The notes beneath the pieces are model-generated. The model was given only the letters and a program-made list of their open reading frames with translations, did not search any database and was not told the origin of the DNA. Below are positions 47,321 to 55,857 of a DNA stretch of 64,000 nt, piece by piece (the first letter of the stretch is position 1; each line of letters begins with the position of its first letter). A program made the translations under genes and the position numbers. This DNA comes from Streptomyces sp. TSRI0107 (GTDB taxonomy: Bacteria > Actinomycetota > Actinomycetes > Streptomycetales > Streptomycetaceae), in assembly GCF_001905845.1 (NCBI RefSeq), contig NZ_LIVZ01000005.1, positions 434,001-498,000 of the forward strand, given 5' to 3'.

Positions 47321-48043
47321 ATGGACACCGAAGCACAGCCGACGGAGCGCGACCGCTCCTCCCGCCCTTCCGACACCGAGGACGCCTCGGACGCCGGGGG
47401 GCCGGAGGAACGGTCGCGTTTCGCGTTGGTGTCGCGGATCGCCGAGTGGCTCCCGGGCGGACGGATCACCCTGACCGCGCTGTTCTGCCTGCTCTTCGTG
47501 CTGCTCCTCAACACCCTGGTGCTGCAGCCGTTCCAGATCCCCAGCGGATCCATGGAGCCCGGATTGAGGATCGGCGACCGCGTTCTCGTAAATAAGTTGG
47601 CGTACCGTTTCGGAGCCGAGCCGCGGCGCGGTGACGTCGTCGTGTTCGACGGCAGCGGATACTTCGGGGACGCCGACTACATCAAACGCGTCGTGGGCGT
47701 GGGCGGAGACCACGTGGTCTGCTGTGACAAGGAAGGGAGGCTCCGGGTGAACGGCCTGTCGGTCGACGAGTCGACATTTCTGTACCCCGGCGACCGGGCG
47801 TCGTCGGTGCCGTTCGACGTCGTCGTGCCCGACGGCACCGTGTTCGTCCTCGGCGACCACCGCAGCGCCTCCAGCGACTCCCGCGACCACCTGGGCTCAC
47901 CCGGCGGCGGCATGATCCCCGTCGACGAGGTGATCGGCCGCGCCGCCGGGATCGTCTGGCCCGTCGGCCACCTCACCCGCCTGCAGCGGTCCGACGCCTA
48001 CGCGCGCGTGCCCGCGAGCAGCCTGGACGGTGCCCATGGGTAA
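47321..48043 (+). CDS. sipW: Type I signal peptidase SipW
   Basis: 240-residue signal peptidase I. One membrane span (about 48-70) is followed by the catalytic Ser77 in IPSGSMEP and Lys122 in YIKRVVGVGGD. Box E is GDHRSASSDSRDH. There is no C-terminal span. ATG at 47321. The naming follows the S. lividans sipW-sipX-sipY-sipZ cluster, where sipW-X-Y form an operon. Confidence 0.9.
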   Translation: MDTEAQPTERDRSSRPSDTEDASDAGGPEERSRFALVSRIAEWLPGGRITLTALFCLLFVLLLNTLVLQPFQIPSGSMEPGLRIGDRVLVNKLAYRFGAEPRRGDVVVFDGSGYFGDADYIKRVVGVGGDHVVCCDKEGRLRVNGLSVDESTFLYPGDRASSVPFDVVVPDGTVFVLGDHRSASSDSRDHLGSPGGGMIPVDEVIGRAAGIVWPVGHLTRLQRSDAYARVPASSLDGAHG

Positions 48044-49172
48044 TCGCGGCAAACCGCGCGGTTCGTCCAACGACCCCGTCGACAACCTCCTGCCCACCGG
48101 CACACGGCGCGCCGCCGCACCGGCCGGCGGGCGCACCCGCGCGGAACGGCGCAAGCTCCAGCGCAAGGTCAAGCGGCGCCGGCGCCGCTCGGCCATCAAG
48201 GAGATACCGCTCCTCATCGGTGTCGCCGTCCTCATAGCGCTGGTCCTGAAGACCTTCCTGGTGCAGGCGTTCGTGATCCCGTCGGGCTCCATGGAGCAGA
48301 CGATCCAGATCGGCGACCGGGTCCTGGTCGACAAGCTCACCCCGTGGTTCGGCGCCGAACCCGAGCGCGGGGACGTCGTCGTCTTCAAGGACCCCGGCGG
48401 CTGGCTCAACGACGAGCAGCCCACCCAGAAGAAGGACGACCCCGTCGTCGTCAAGCAGGTCAAGGAAGGGCTCACCTTCATCGGCCTGCTGCCCTCCGAC
48501 AACGAGAAGGACCTCATCAAGCGGGTCGTCGGGGTCGGCGGCGACCGCGTCAAGTGCTGCGACGCGCAAGGCCGCGTCACCGTCAACGGCGTTCCCCTGA
48601 ACGAGGGGGACTACCTGTTCCCGGGCAACGCCCCGTCCGCCACCGAGTTCGACGTCACCGTCCCCGAGGGCCGGCTGTGGGTGATGGGCGACCACCGTGC
48701 CGACTCCGCCGACTCCCGCGTCCACCAGGACACCTACGGCGGCACGGTCTCCGAGGACCAGGTGGTGGGGCGGGCGATCGTGATCGCCTGGCCGTTCAAC
48801 CACTGGACCACGCTCGACGAACCCGAAACATTCTCTTCCGTGGCCGACCCGGCGTCCGGGTCGACCGCGGCCGCCCACGTGTCGCATAGGGTTGCCTCCG
48901 ACGTTTCGAACGTGCCGGCACCCAAGCCTCTGGAGCCCGGCGCGTCGGATCCGAACGCAATGATCCAGCTCCCGAGCCCTGCGGAACTCCCGCTCGTTAT
49001 GGGAGTGGTGGGCCTGCGCCGTATCCGGGGCAGGCAGCGGCACAGAGTAAGGAGTTGGCGTGGGGGATGTGGCGGTTGGCGCACGGTCCGGGCACGACGG
49101 CGAGGAGCACCGCGGACACCCCGTGGAAGCGGCCGGCCCGGCCGCGGACAGCGCCGTAGCCTCCGGGAGTGA
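48036..49172 (+). CDS. sipX: Type I signal peptidase SipX with extended Arg-rich tail
   Basis: 378-residue signal peptidase I. A very basic N-terminus (KVKRRRRRSAIKEIP) precedes the membrane span (about 57-78), with catalytic Ser85 (IPSGSM), Lys162 (LIKRVVGVGG) and GDHRADSADSR. ATG at 48036 overlaps sipW by 8 nt. After the usual end (about residue 325) the frame stays open for some 50 residues of Arg/Gly-rich sequence that overlap the sipY start by 113 bp. I recall about 320 residues for S. lividans SipX, so the tail may be strain-specific. Confidence 0.88.
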   Translation: MGNRGKPRGSSNDPVDNLLPTGTRRAAAPAGGRTRAERRKLQRKVKRRRRRSAIKEIPLLIGVAVLIALVLKTFLVQAFVIPSGSMEQTIQIGDRVLVDKLTPWFGAEPERGDVVVFKDPGGWLNDEQPTQKKDDPVVVKQVKEGLTFIGLLPSDNEKDLIKRVVGVGGDRVKCCDAQGRVTVNGVPLNEGDYLFPGNAPSATEFDVTVPEGRLWVMGDHRADSADSRVHQDTYGGTVSEDQVVGRAIVIAWPFNHWTTLDEPETFSSVADPASGSTAAAHVSHRVASDVSNVPAPKPLEPGASDPNAMIQLPSPAELPLVMGVVGLRRIRGRQRHRVRSWRGGCGGWRTVRARRRGAPRTPRGSGRPGRGQRRSLRE

Positions 49173-50043
49173 CACGACGGCAGCCGAGGGCGGCAGGGTG
49201 AGCGACGAGCAGGACACGGCAGGTGGGCAGGGCTCCGGAGGCTCCGCCCCCAACCCCCCCAAGAAGCAGCGCTCCTTCTGGAAGGAGCTGCCGATCCTGA
49301 TCGGTATCGCCCTGGTGCTCGCGCTGCTGATCAAGACGTTTCTGGTGCAGGCGTTCTCCATCCCCTCCGACTCGATGCAGAACACCCTGCAGGAGGGCGA
49401 CCGGGTCCTGGTCGACAAGTTCACCCCGTGGTTCGGTTCCGAGCCGGAGCGGGGCGAGGTCGTCGTCTTCCACGACCCCGACAAGTGGCTGCTGGGCGAG
49501 GTGACGCCCGAGCCGAACGCACTGCAGACCTTCCTCAGCTGGATCGGCCTGATGCCGTCCTCCGAGGAGAAGGACCTGATCAAGCGGGTCATCGGCGTCG
49601 GCGGCGACACGGTCGAGTGCAAGGGCACCGGCCCGCTGAAGGTCAACGGCAAGGCGCTGAACGAGCCGTACGTGTACCCCGGCAACACGCCGTGCAGCGT
49701 CGACGACCAGGGCGGCCAGTTCAAGGTGAAGGTCCCCGAGGGCTACATCTGGGTCATGGGCGACCACCGGCAGAACTCGCGCGACTCGCGCTACAACCAG
49801 TCGGACAAGCACCAGGGCATGGTTCCGGTGGACGAGGTCGTCGGCCGCGCCATCGTCAAGGCCTGGCCGATCAACCGCTGGGGCACCCTGCCGGTCCCGG
49901 ACACCTTCGACCAGCCCGGCCTGAACCAGCAGTCGTCGGCCGCCGCGGCCCTGCCGGCCGCGCCGCACGCCCTCGCCCTGGCGGGAGTGGTGCCGGTGGC
50001 GCTGTGGCGCCGCAAGCGGTTCACCATCGGGGACCCGCGCTAG
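49060..50043 (+). CDS. sipY: Type I signal peptidase SipY
   Basis: 327-residue signal peptidase I with an N-terminal span (about 77-98), catalytic Ser105 (IPSDSMQ), Lys175 (LIKRVIGVGGD), box E GDHRQNSRDSRY and a C-terminal span (about 298-318) ending in RRKRF. SipY is the major enzyme in S. lividans. GTG at 49060 has AAGGAG 5 nt upstream. GTG at 49198 is an in-frame alternative that would remove the overlap with sipX. Confidence 0.9.
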   Translation: MGDVAVGARSGHDGEEHRGHPVEAAGPAADSAVASGSDTTAAEGGRVSDEQDTAGGQGSGGSAPNPPKKQRSFWKELPILIGIALVLALLIKTFLVQAFSIPSDSMQNTLQEGDRVLVDKFTPWFGSEPERGEVVVFHDPDKWLLGEVTPEPNALQTFLSWIGLMPSSEEKDLIKRVIGVGGDTVECKGTGPLKVNGKALNEPYVYPGNTPCSVDDQGGQFKVKVPEGYIWVMGDHRQNSRDSRYNQSDKHQGMVPVDEVVGRAIVKAWPINRWGTLPVPDTFDQPGLNQQSSAAAALPAAPHALALAGVVPVALWRRKRFTIGDPR

Positions 50044-50048
50044 ACGGT

Positions 50049-50091
50049 CCGGGACCGTCCCCCACGGCGGCCCGCCCCGGGACGGTCCCGG
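50049..50091 (+). terminator. Terminator of the sipW-X-Y operon
   Basis: A 13-bp perfect stem CCGGGACCGTCCC / GGGACGGTCCCGG with a 17-nt loop, 6 bp after sipY. This agrees with sipZ starting a separate unit. Confidence 0.7.
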
Positions 50092-50148
50092 CCATCCGGC
50101 GACCGAGGAGCTGACCAGGTCCGGTACCGCCGGGTAGGGTGCGGACCC

Positions 50149-50922
50149 ATGGGTGGCGAGAGCACGACACACACGGCCCCGCAGAGCGCGGGCGGCACAG
50201 GCAACGGCCCGGCGGGCGGCCGGACCGGACAGCGACTGTCCGGGCTGGCGGTCGCGCTGGGCCTCGTGCTGTTCCTCGCCTCCTTCGGATGGGGCGCGGT
50301 GGTCTACCGGCCGTACACCGTCCCGACCACCTCGATGGCGCCGACGATCGGCGCGGGCGACCGAGTGCTCGCCCAGCGCGTCGACGGCGCGGACGTACGC
50401 CGCGGCGACGTCGTCGTCTTCAAGGACGCCACCTGGGGCGACGCGCCGATGGTCAAGCGGGTCGTCGCCGTCGGCGGGGACACCGTCGCCTGCTGCCAGG
50501 ACGGCCGGCTGACGGTCAACGGCAAGGAGATCGAGGAACCGTACCTGCCCGACGGGGAGGCCGGGTCCGCGAACTTCCCGACGGTCACCGTCCCCGAGGG
50601 GCGGCTGTTCCTGCTCGGTGACGAGCGGCACGGCTCCCTGGACTCCACGGCCCATCTGACGGACGCCGCGAGCGGCAGCGTGGCACGTGACAAGGTCTCC
50701 GCGCGGGTCGACGCCGTCGTCTGGCCCATGGACGGCATGCTGCCCCGCGCCACCGGCTTCGAGGCCCTCGGCGGCAGCCTGTCCGAGCCGGGGCCGCTGC
50801 GGACGATCGGCGCGATGGCCGTCGTGGGCGCCGTGCTGGTGCTCGGCGGCGCCGCGTACGGGCCGATCGCGCAGCGCGCCGCCCGCAACCGGAGCCGGAC
50901 GGAGTCCACCGGTGCTCACTGA
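50149..50922 (+). CDS. sipZ: Type I signal peptidase SipZ
   Basis: 257-residue signal peptidase I. The N-terminal span (about 31-52) is followed by VPTTSMAP with Ser62, and Lys103 lies in MVKRVVAVGGD. Box E is diverged (GDERHGSLDST, lacking the usual DSR). There is a C-terminal span (about 219-241). ATG at 50149. It begins a new unit with the NUDIX gene, which overlaps its 3' end by 11 bp. Confidence 0.88.
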   Translation: MGGESTTHTAPQSAGGTGNGPAGGRTGQRLSGLAVALGLVLFLASFGWGAVVYRPYTVPTTSMAPTIGAGDRVLAQRVDGADVRRGDVVVFKDATWGDAPMVKRVVAVGGDTVACCQDGRLTVNGKEIEEPYLPDGEAGSANFPTVTVPEGRLFLLGDERHGSLDSTAHLTDAASGSVARDKVSARVDAVVWPMDGMLPRATGFEALGGSLSEPGPLRTIGAMAVVGAVLVLGGAAYGPIAQRAARNRSRTESTGAH

Positions 50923-51430
50923 GGCGCCGGACGGCGGACCGGCCGGCGACGAGGTGCGCAAGGTCGCTCGCGTCGTGCTGCTCGACCCGCAGGACCGCAT
51001 CCTGCTGCTGCACGGCCATGAGCCGGACGATCCGGCGGACGACTGGTGGTTCACGCCGGGCGGCGGCCTCGAGGGCGAGGAGACCCGTGAGGAGGCCGCG
51101 TTGCGGGAACTCGCGGAGGAGACGGGCATCACGGAGGTCGAACTCGGACCGGTCCTGTGGCGGCGGATGTGCTCCTTCCCGTTCGCCGGCCGCCGCTGGA
51201 ACCAGGACGAGTGGTACTACCTGGCCCGTACGAGCCAGACGGCGACCGAGGCCGTGGGGCTGACCGAGCTGGAGCGGCGCAGTGTCGTCGGAGCTCGGTG
51301 GTGGACGTGTCAGGAACTGACCCGGGCACATGAGACGGTGTATCCGACCAGACTCGCCGAGCTGCTGCGCAGGCTGCTCGACGAAGGTCCCCCGGCCGGA
51401 CCGGAGATCCTCGACACGGAAATCGTCTAG
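50912..51430 (+). CDS. NUDIX hydrolase
   Basis: 172-residue NUDIX enzyme. The box GGGLEGEETREEAALRELAE followed by ETG fits Gx5Ex7REUxEExGU. GTG at 50912 lies inside the end of sipZ. The substrate is a nucleoside diphosphate derivative of unknown kind. Position behind sipZ matches S. lividans, where a mutT-like gene follows. Confidence 0.92.
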   Translation: MLTEAPDGGPAGDEVRKVARVVLLDPQDRILLLHGHEPDDPADDWWFTPGGGLEGEETREEAALRELAEETGITEVELGPVLWRRMCSFPFAGRRWNQDEWYYLARTSQTATEAVGLTELERRSVVGARWWTCQELTRAHETVYPTRLAELLRRLLDEGPPAGPEILDTEIV

Positions 51431-51486
51431 AGGCTCACGGGACTGGCGCACAATGGGGGGATCGCACGGCTGAAGGGGAACATGCC

Positions 51487-51795
51487 ATGAGCGCCGAGGA
51501 CCTCGAGAAGTACGAGACCGAGATGGAGCTCAAGCTCTATCGGGAGTACCGCGATGTCGTCGGTCTGTTCAAGTACGTGATCGAGACCGAGCGGCGCTTC
51601 TACCTGACCAACGACTACGAGATGCAGGTGCACTCCGTCCAGGGTGAGGTGTTCTTCGAGGTGTCCATGGCGGACGCCTGGGTGTGGGACATGTACCGGC
51701 CGGCCCGGTTCGTGAAGCAGGTCCGGGTGCTCACGTTCAAGGACGTGAACATCGAGGAGCTCAACAAGAGCGATCTGGAGCTGCCGGGCGGGTGA
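51487..51795 (+). CDS. DUF2469 family protein
   Basis: 102-residue actinobacterial protein with no known function. The sequence is highly conserved (EDLEKYETEMELKLYREYRD, FYLTNDYEMQVHS, and an acidic C-terminus). It is rich in aromatic and charged residues and looks soluble. ATG at 51487 with GAAGGGGAA upstream. In most actinobacteria it precedes yraN-comM-dprA, as here. Confidence 0.95.
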   Translation: MSAEDLEKYETEMELKLYREYRDVVGLFKYVIETERRFYLTNDYEMQVHSVQGEVFFEVSMADAWVWDMYRPARFVKQVRVLTFKDVNIEELNKSDLELPGG

Positions 51796-51812
51796 ACGCG
51801 GCGGTCGCCGCC

Positions 51813-51835
51813 ACCCGTGTGAGTGACGGGTTTTT
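51813..51835 (+). terminator. Terminator after DUF2469 gene
   Basis: A 6-bp stem ACCCGT / ACGGGT with a 7-nt loop followed by five T, 18 bp past the stop. Confidence 0.6.
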
Positions 51836-51914
51836 CCACAGTCGCTGAGTTGTCCACCAAGATCCACTCGGTGATGGCGGGTGCGTGACAGTCGGTGCCG
51901 GAGGTGGTGCCGAC

Positions 51915-52286
51915 ATGAACGCACATCTGGCACACAGCGCACTCGGCAGGTACGGCGAGGAAGTGGCCGCCCGGCGGCTGACCGAGGCCGGCATGACGGT
52001 CCTGGAGCGCAACTGGCGCGCCGGACGGACCGGTGAGATCGACATCGTGGCGCGGGACGGCGACGTCCTCGTCGTCTGCGAGGTGAAGACCCGCAGGGCG
52101 GGGCGGTTCCAGCACCCCATGGCGGCGATCACGCCGGCCAAGGCGGGCCGCCTGCGACGGCTGGCGGAACGCTGGCTGCAGGAACACGGCGGAGCGCCAC
52201 CCGGCGGGGTCCGTATCGACCTGGTCGGAGTCGTCCTGCCCGACCGGGGCGCGCCCGTCGTGGAGCACGCGCGGGGGGTGGCGTGA
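51915..52286 (+). CDS. yraN: YraN/UPF0102 nuclease-fold protein
   Basis: 123-residue restriction-endonuclease-like fold. Catalytic motif positions are seen in [24 protein letters not shown] and VCEVKTRR (E-D-ExK arrangement). ATG at 51915 has GGAGGTGG 7 nt upstream; GTG at 51885 is in frame. The stop overlaps the comM start (GTGATGG). The function is unknown, but the gene is linked to comM-dprA in many bacteria. Confidence 0.9.
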   Translation: MNAHLAHSALGRYGEEVAARRLTEAGMTVLERNWRAGRTGEIDIVARDGDVLVVCEVKTRRAGRFQHPMAAITPAKAGRLRRLAERWLQEHGGAPPGGVRIDLVGVVLPDRGAPVVEHARGVA

Positions 52287-53911
52287 TGGGATTCGCGCGC
52301 ACCTGCTCCGTGGCCCTCGTGGGCGTGGAGGGCGTGGTCGTCGAGGTCCAGGCCGACCTGGAACCGGGCGTCGCCGCGTTCACCCTGGTGGGCCTGCCGG
52401 ACAAGAGCCTCACCGAGAGCCGGGACCGGGTCCGGGCGGCGGTGGCGAACTCCGGCGCCGAGTGGCCGCAGAAGAAACTCACGATCGGCCTCAGCCCGGC
52501 CTCGGTGCCGAAGGCCGGCAGCGGGTTCGACCTCGCTGTGGCTTGTGCGGTGCTCGGCGCCGGAGAGCGCATCGACCCACGGGTGCTCGCCGACATCGTG
52601 ATGATCGGCGAGCTGGGCCTGGACGGACGGGTGCGGCCGGTGCGCGGCATCCTGCCCGCCGTCCTGGCCGCGGCCGACGCCGGGTACGAACAGGTCGTCG
52701 TACCGGAGTGCGCGGCCGCCGAGGCCGCCCTGGTGCCCGGCGTGTCGGTGCTCGGCGTCCGCAGCCTGCGCCAGCTGATCGCCATCCTCGCCGACGAACC
52801 CGTGCCCGACGAGGAGAAGGAGGAACTGGGCCGCCCCGACCCGCTGCTCGCCGGACTGCGCGTCCCCGGCACCGGCGCCGCCACCGGCATGCACAGCGTG
52901 GGCGCCGCCCAGCAGGACCACGGCTACGACCTCGCCGACGTCGTCGGCCAGCTCTCGGCCCGTACGGCGGTGGAGGTCGCCGCGGCCGGCGGCCACCACC
53001 TGTTCCTCGAGGGGCCGCCCGGGGCCGGCAAGACGATGCTCGCCGAGCGGCTGCCCGGCATCCTGCCCCGGCTCAGCCGGGAGGAGTCCTTGGAGGTCAC
53101 GGCGGTGCACTCGGTGGCCGGCCTGCTGCCACCGGGCAAACCCCTGGTCGACGTCCCGCCCTACTGCGCCCCGCACCACTCGGCCACCATGCAGGCACTC
53201 GTCGGTGGCGGCCCCGGCATCGCCCGGCCCGGCGCCGTGTCGCTCTCCCATAGAGGGGTGCTCTTCCTGGACGAGACTCCCGAGTTCAGCGGCCAGGCAC
53301 TCGACGCGCTCCGGCAGCCCCTGGAGTCGGGGCACGTCGTGATCGCGCGCAGCGCGGGCGTGGTGCGCTTCCCGGCGAAGTTCCTGATGGTGCTCGCGGC
53401 CAACCCCTGCCCGTGCGGGCGCTTCTCTCTCACCGACAGCCTGTGCGAATGCCCGCCGTCGGCGATCCGCCGCTATCAGGCCAGGCTCTCCGGGCCGCTG
53501 CTCGACCGGGTCGACCTGCGGGTGGAGGTGGACCGGGTCTCGCGCGCCGAACTGACCGGCCTCGGCGCCCGGGGCGACTCGACCGCGACGGTCGCCGACC
53601 GCGTGCGGGCCGCGCGGGAGCGGGCGGCGGCGCGCTTCACGGGCACCCCATGGCGGACCAACAGCGAGGTGCCCGGGCGGGAACTGCGCAGCCGCTGGCA
53701 CGCGGCGAGCGGCGCGATGGACGAGACCGAGCGCAGCCTGGAACGCGGGGTGCTGACCGCACGCGGGATCGACCGGGTGCTGCGGGTCGCCTGGACCGTC
53801 GCGGACCTGGTCGGCCACGACCGCCCCGACGCCACCGACGTGGCCCTGGCCCTGCAACTGCGCACGGGTGTGCCGCGCGGGGTGCCGATGGGTATCGGGG
53901 CGCTGACGTGA
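52286..53911 (+). CDS. comM: ComM/YifB-family AAA+ Mg-chelatase-like protein
   Basis: 541-residue hexameric AAA+ helicase relative (ComM branches transformation intermediates in competent bacteria). An N-terminal Lon-like domain (GFARTCSVALVGVEGVVVEV) precedes the AAA module with Walker A GPPGAGKTMLAERL (about 246), LFLDETPEF as Walker B and the ANPCPCG motif with the zinc-like CPCGRF...CECPP. ATG at 52286. Its TGA overlaps the dprA GTG. Streptomyces is not known for competence, so the role may be recombination. Confidence 0.92.
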   Translation: MGFARTCSVALVGVEGVVVEVQADLEPGVAAFTLVGLPDKSLTESRDRVRAAVANSGAEWPQKKLTIGLSPASVPKAGSGFDLAVACAVLGAGERIDPRVLADIVMIGELGLDGRVRPVRGILPAVLAAADAGYEQVVVPECAAAEAALVPGVSVLGVRSLRQLIAILADEPVPDEEKEELGRPDPLLAGLRVPGTGAATGMHSVGAAQQDHGYDLADVVGQLSARTAVEVAAAGGHHLFLEGPPGAGKTMLAERLPGILPRLSREESLEVTAVHSVAGLLPPGKPLVDVPPYCAPHHSATMQALVGGGPGIARPGAVSLSHRGVLFLDETPEFSGQALDALRQPLESGHVVIARSAGVVRFPAKFLMVLAANPCPCGRFSLTDSLCECPPSAIRRYQARLSGPLLDRVDLRVEVDRVSRAELTGLGARGDSTATVADRVRAARERAAARFTGTPWRTNSEVPGRELRSRWHAASGAMDETERSLERGVLTARGIDRVLRVAWTVADLVGHDRPDATDVALALQLRTGVPRGVPMGIGALT

Positions 53912-55587
53912 GTGGTGGCAGGGGGGTGAGCGGGGGTTCCGAGGTGAGCGGGCGTCCTGAGGTGAGCTGTGGCTCGGACGTGAGCGGTGGCGGTGAGGTG
54001 AGCGGTCGCCCGGAGGCGAGCGGCTGCCCGGATGCGAGCGGTGGCTCGGACGTGGGTGGTGGCTCGGACGTGAGCTGTGGCCCGGGCATGGGCCGTGGCA
54101 GTGACGTGGACGGTGGCCCCGGCCGAATCAGCGGCCCGGAGGTGAGCTGTGGCCCCGGCCGAATCAGCGGCCCGGAGGTGAGCTGTGGCCCCGGCCGAAT
54201 CAGCGGCCCGGAGGTGAGCTGTGGCCCCGGCCGAATCAGCGGCCCGGAGGTGAGCTGTGGCCCCGGCCGAATCAGCGGCCCGGAGGTGAGCTGTGGCCCC
54301 GGCCGAATCAGCGGCCCGGAGGTGAGCTGTGGCCCCGGCCGGACCAGCGGCCCGGAGGTGAGCTGTGGCCCCGGCCGGACCAGCAACCCGCACGTCAGCA
54401 GTAGCCCCGCCCCGACCAGCGGCGGCCCCGACGTGAGCGACGGCGGTGATCCCGATCTGCCGGCCAGGGTCTTCCTCACTCGGGTCATCGAACCCGGCGA
54501 CGAGATCGCCGGGCGGTGGGTGCGGGAGTTGGGGGTGGCGGAGGTCGTACGGCGGTTGCGGGACGGGGGGAGGCCGCTGCCCGGAGTGAGCGGGCGGCGG
54601 TGGGAGGGGCTGCGGGCGCGGGCGCTGCGGGCCGAGCCCGAGCGGGATCTCGATGTCGCCCGGGCGGCCGGGGTGCGGTTCCTCGGCCCGGGGGACGTGG
54701 AGTGGCCACGGCAGCTCGACGATCTCGGCGACGCCCGGCCGCTGGGGCTGTGGGTGCGGGGCCGGGCCGACCTGCGGATGTGGGCGTTGCGCTCCGTCGC
54801 CCTCGTGGGGGCGCGGGCCTGCACCGAGTACGGCGCCCACATGGCCGCGGGCCTCGCCGCCGGGCTGGCCGAGCGGGGATGGGTGGTCGTCTCCGGCGGT
54901 GCCTACGGTGTCGACGGCGCCGCCCACCGGGGCGCCCTCGGCGCGGGCGGCGCCACCATCGCCGTCCTGGCCTGCGGAGTCGACCGGCCCTATCCGCGCG
55001 GACACACCGAGCTGATCGCCAGGATCGCGGAGCAGGGCCTGGTCATCGGCGAGCTGCCGCCAGGGGACCATCCGACGCCCAGCAGATTCGTGCTGCGCAA
55101 TCGGGTGATCGCCGCCCTCACCCGCGGCACCGTCGTCGTCGAGGCCGCCCACCGCAGCGGCTCCCTCGTCACCGCGCGGGCGGCCCAGCGGCTGGGCCGG
55201 CACACCATGGGCGTGCCCGGACCGGCGACCAGCGCACTGTCGGCGGGCGTGCACGAGCTGCTGCGCGGGGACGCCGTGCTGGTCACCGACGCGGCGGAGG
55301 TCGTGGAGCTCGTCGGAGCCATGGGCGAGCTTGCACCCGACCGGCGCGGGCCGGTGCTGCCCAGGGACCTGCTGGCACCCGGCGCGCGCCGGGTACTGGC
55401 CGCGCTGCCCGGGCGGGGCGCGGCCGCGGCACGGGAGATCGCACTCGGCGCGCAGACGACCGAGGACGACGCGGTCGCGAGACTGTACGAGCTTCGAGCA
55501 CTTGGTTACGTCGAACGACACGGCGACGGCTGGAAGTTGACACGCCAGGCGATGATCTCCGTTCGGCGGCCTCGGAGCCCCTGTTGA
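53908..55587 (+). CDS. dprA: DprA-like DNA-processing protein with repeat N-terminus
   Basis: 559-residue protein if GTG at 53908 (GTGA overlap with comM) is used. Residues 1-175 are Gly/Ser/Val/Cys-rich hexapeptide repeats, and the true DprA starts about 176. The Rossmann core has SVALVGARACTEYG, VSGGAYGVDGAAHRGAL, ACGVDRPYP, PSRFVLRNRVIAAL and VVVEAAHRSGSLVTARAA. A C-terminal winged helix (about 490-550, EDDAVARLYELRALGYVERH) follows. An alternative GTG at 54433 would give about 384 residues without the repeats but has no clear RBS. The repeats make the start uncertain. DprA loads RecA on single-stranded DNA in competent bacteria. Confidence 0.9.
   Translation: MSGGRGVSGGSEVSGRPEVSCGSDVSGGGEVSGRPEASGCPDASGGSDVGGGSDVSCGPGMGRGSDVDGGPGRISGPEVSCGPGRISGPEVSCGPGRISGPEVSCGPGRISGPEVSCGPGRISGPEVSCGPGRISGPEVSCGPGRTSGPEVSCGPGRTSNPHVSSSPAPTSGGPDVSDGGDPDLPARVFLTRVIEPGDEIAGRWVRELGVAEVVRRLRDGGRPLPGVSGRRWEGLRARALRAEPERDLDVARAAGVRFLGPGDVEWPRQLDDLGDARPLGLWVRGRADLRMWALRSVALVGARACTEYGAHMAAGLAAGLAERGWVVVSGGAYGVDGAAHRGALGAGGATIAVLACGVDRPYPRGHTELIARIAEQGLVIGELPPGDHPTPSRFVLRNRVIAALTRGTVVVEAAHRSGSLVTARAAQRLGRHTMGVPGPATSALSAGVHELLRGDAVLVTDAAEVVELVGAMGELAPDRRGPVLPRDLLAPGARRVLAALPGRGAAAAREIALGAQTTEDDAVARLYELRALGYVERHGDGWKLTRQAMISVRRPRSPC
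53912..54115 (+). repeat. Degenerate 18-bp tandem repeat in dprA 5' region
   Basis: About eleven copies coding (V/A)SGxx(E/D), for example VSGGSEVSGRPEVSCGSD. Many units contain GAGGTGAGC. Confidence 0.85.
54121..54400 (+). repeat. 36-bp tandem repeat in dprA, each unit with a GGAGGTGA motif
   Basis: Units start at 54121, 54157, 54193, 54229, 54265 and 54301 (six identical), 54337 (two substitutions) and 54373 (decayed). They encode RISGPEVSCGPG, which is two hexapeptides of the upstream array fused. GGAGGTGA occurs at 54138, 54174, 54210, 54246, 54282, 54318 and 54354. Confidence 0.95.
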
Positions 55588-55652
55588 CCCAGCGTGTTCA
55601 GCCGTCCGGGGGAACCCCTACGCCCTTGGGAAATCACGGAGTTGGCGGATTG

Positions 55653-55677
55653 CGGCGGTCACGCAGAGCGACCGCCG
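55653..55677 (+). terminator. Hairpin after dprA
   Basis: CGGCGGTC-N9-GACCGCCG, 8-bp stem, 65 bp past dprA and ahead of whiG. No T run. Confidence 0.45.
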
Positions 55678-55857
55678 TGACCCGGTAGGGCGCGCAGCGG
55701 AACGTATCTGCGCCCCCCACGCGCTCCGACGTTCGCGCACCGCGACACCTCAGTCACGCTACGCTCACGAGGATTCCGGCACAGTCCGGCAACTCCACCC
55801 CAGAGCGACAGCTCACCCACGTACCACCCTTCACGGCAGAACGGCACAAGGCGACGA

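Noticed and set aside
54121..54400. 36-bp repeat array resembling a CRISPR
   Set aside because: Repeats are directly adjacent with no spacers, keep a reading frame, and no cas genes are present.
53908..54432. Collagen-like domain in DprA
   Set aside because: The repeats are Gly-rich hexapeptides but do not follow Gly-X-Y.
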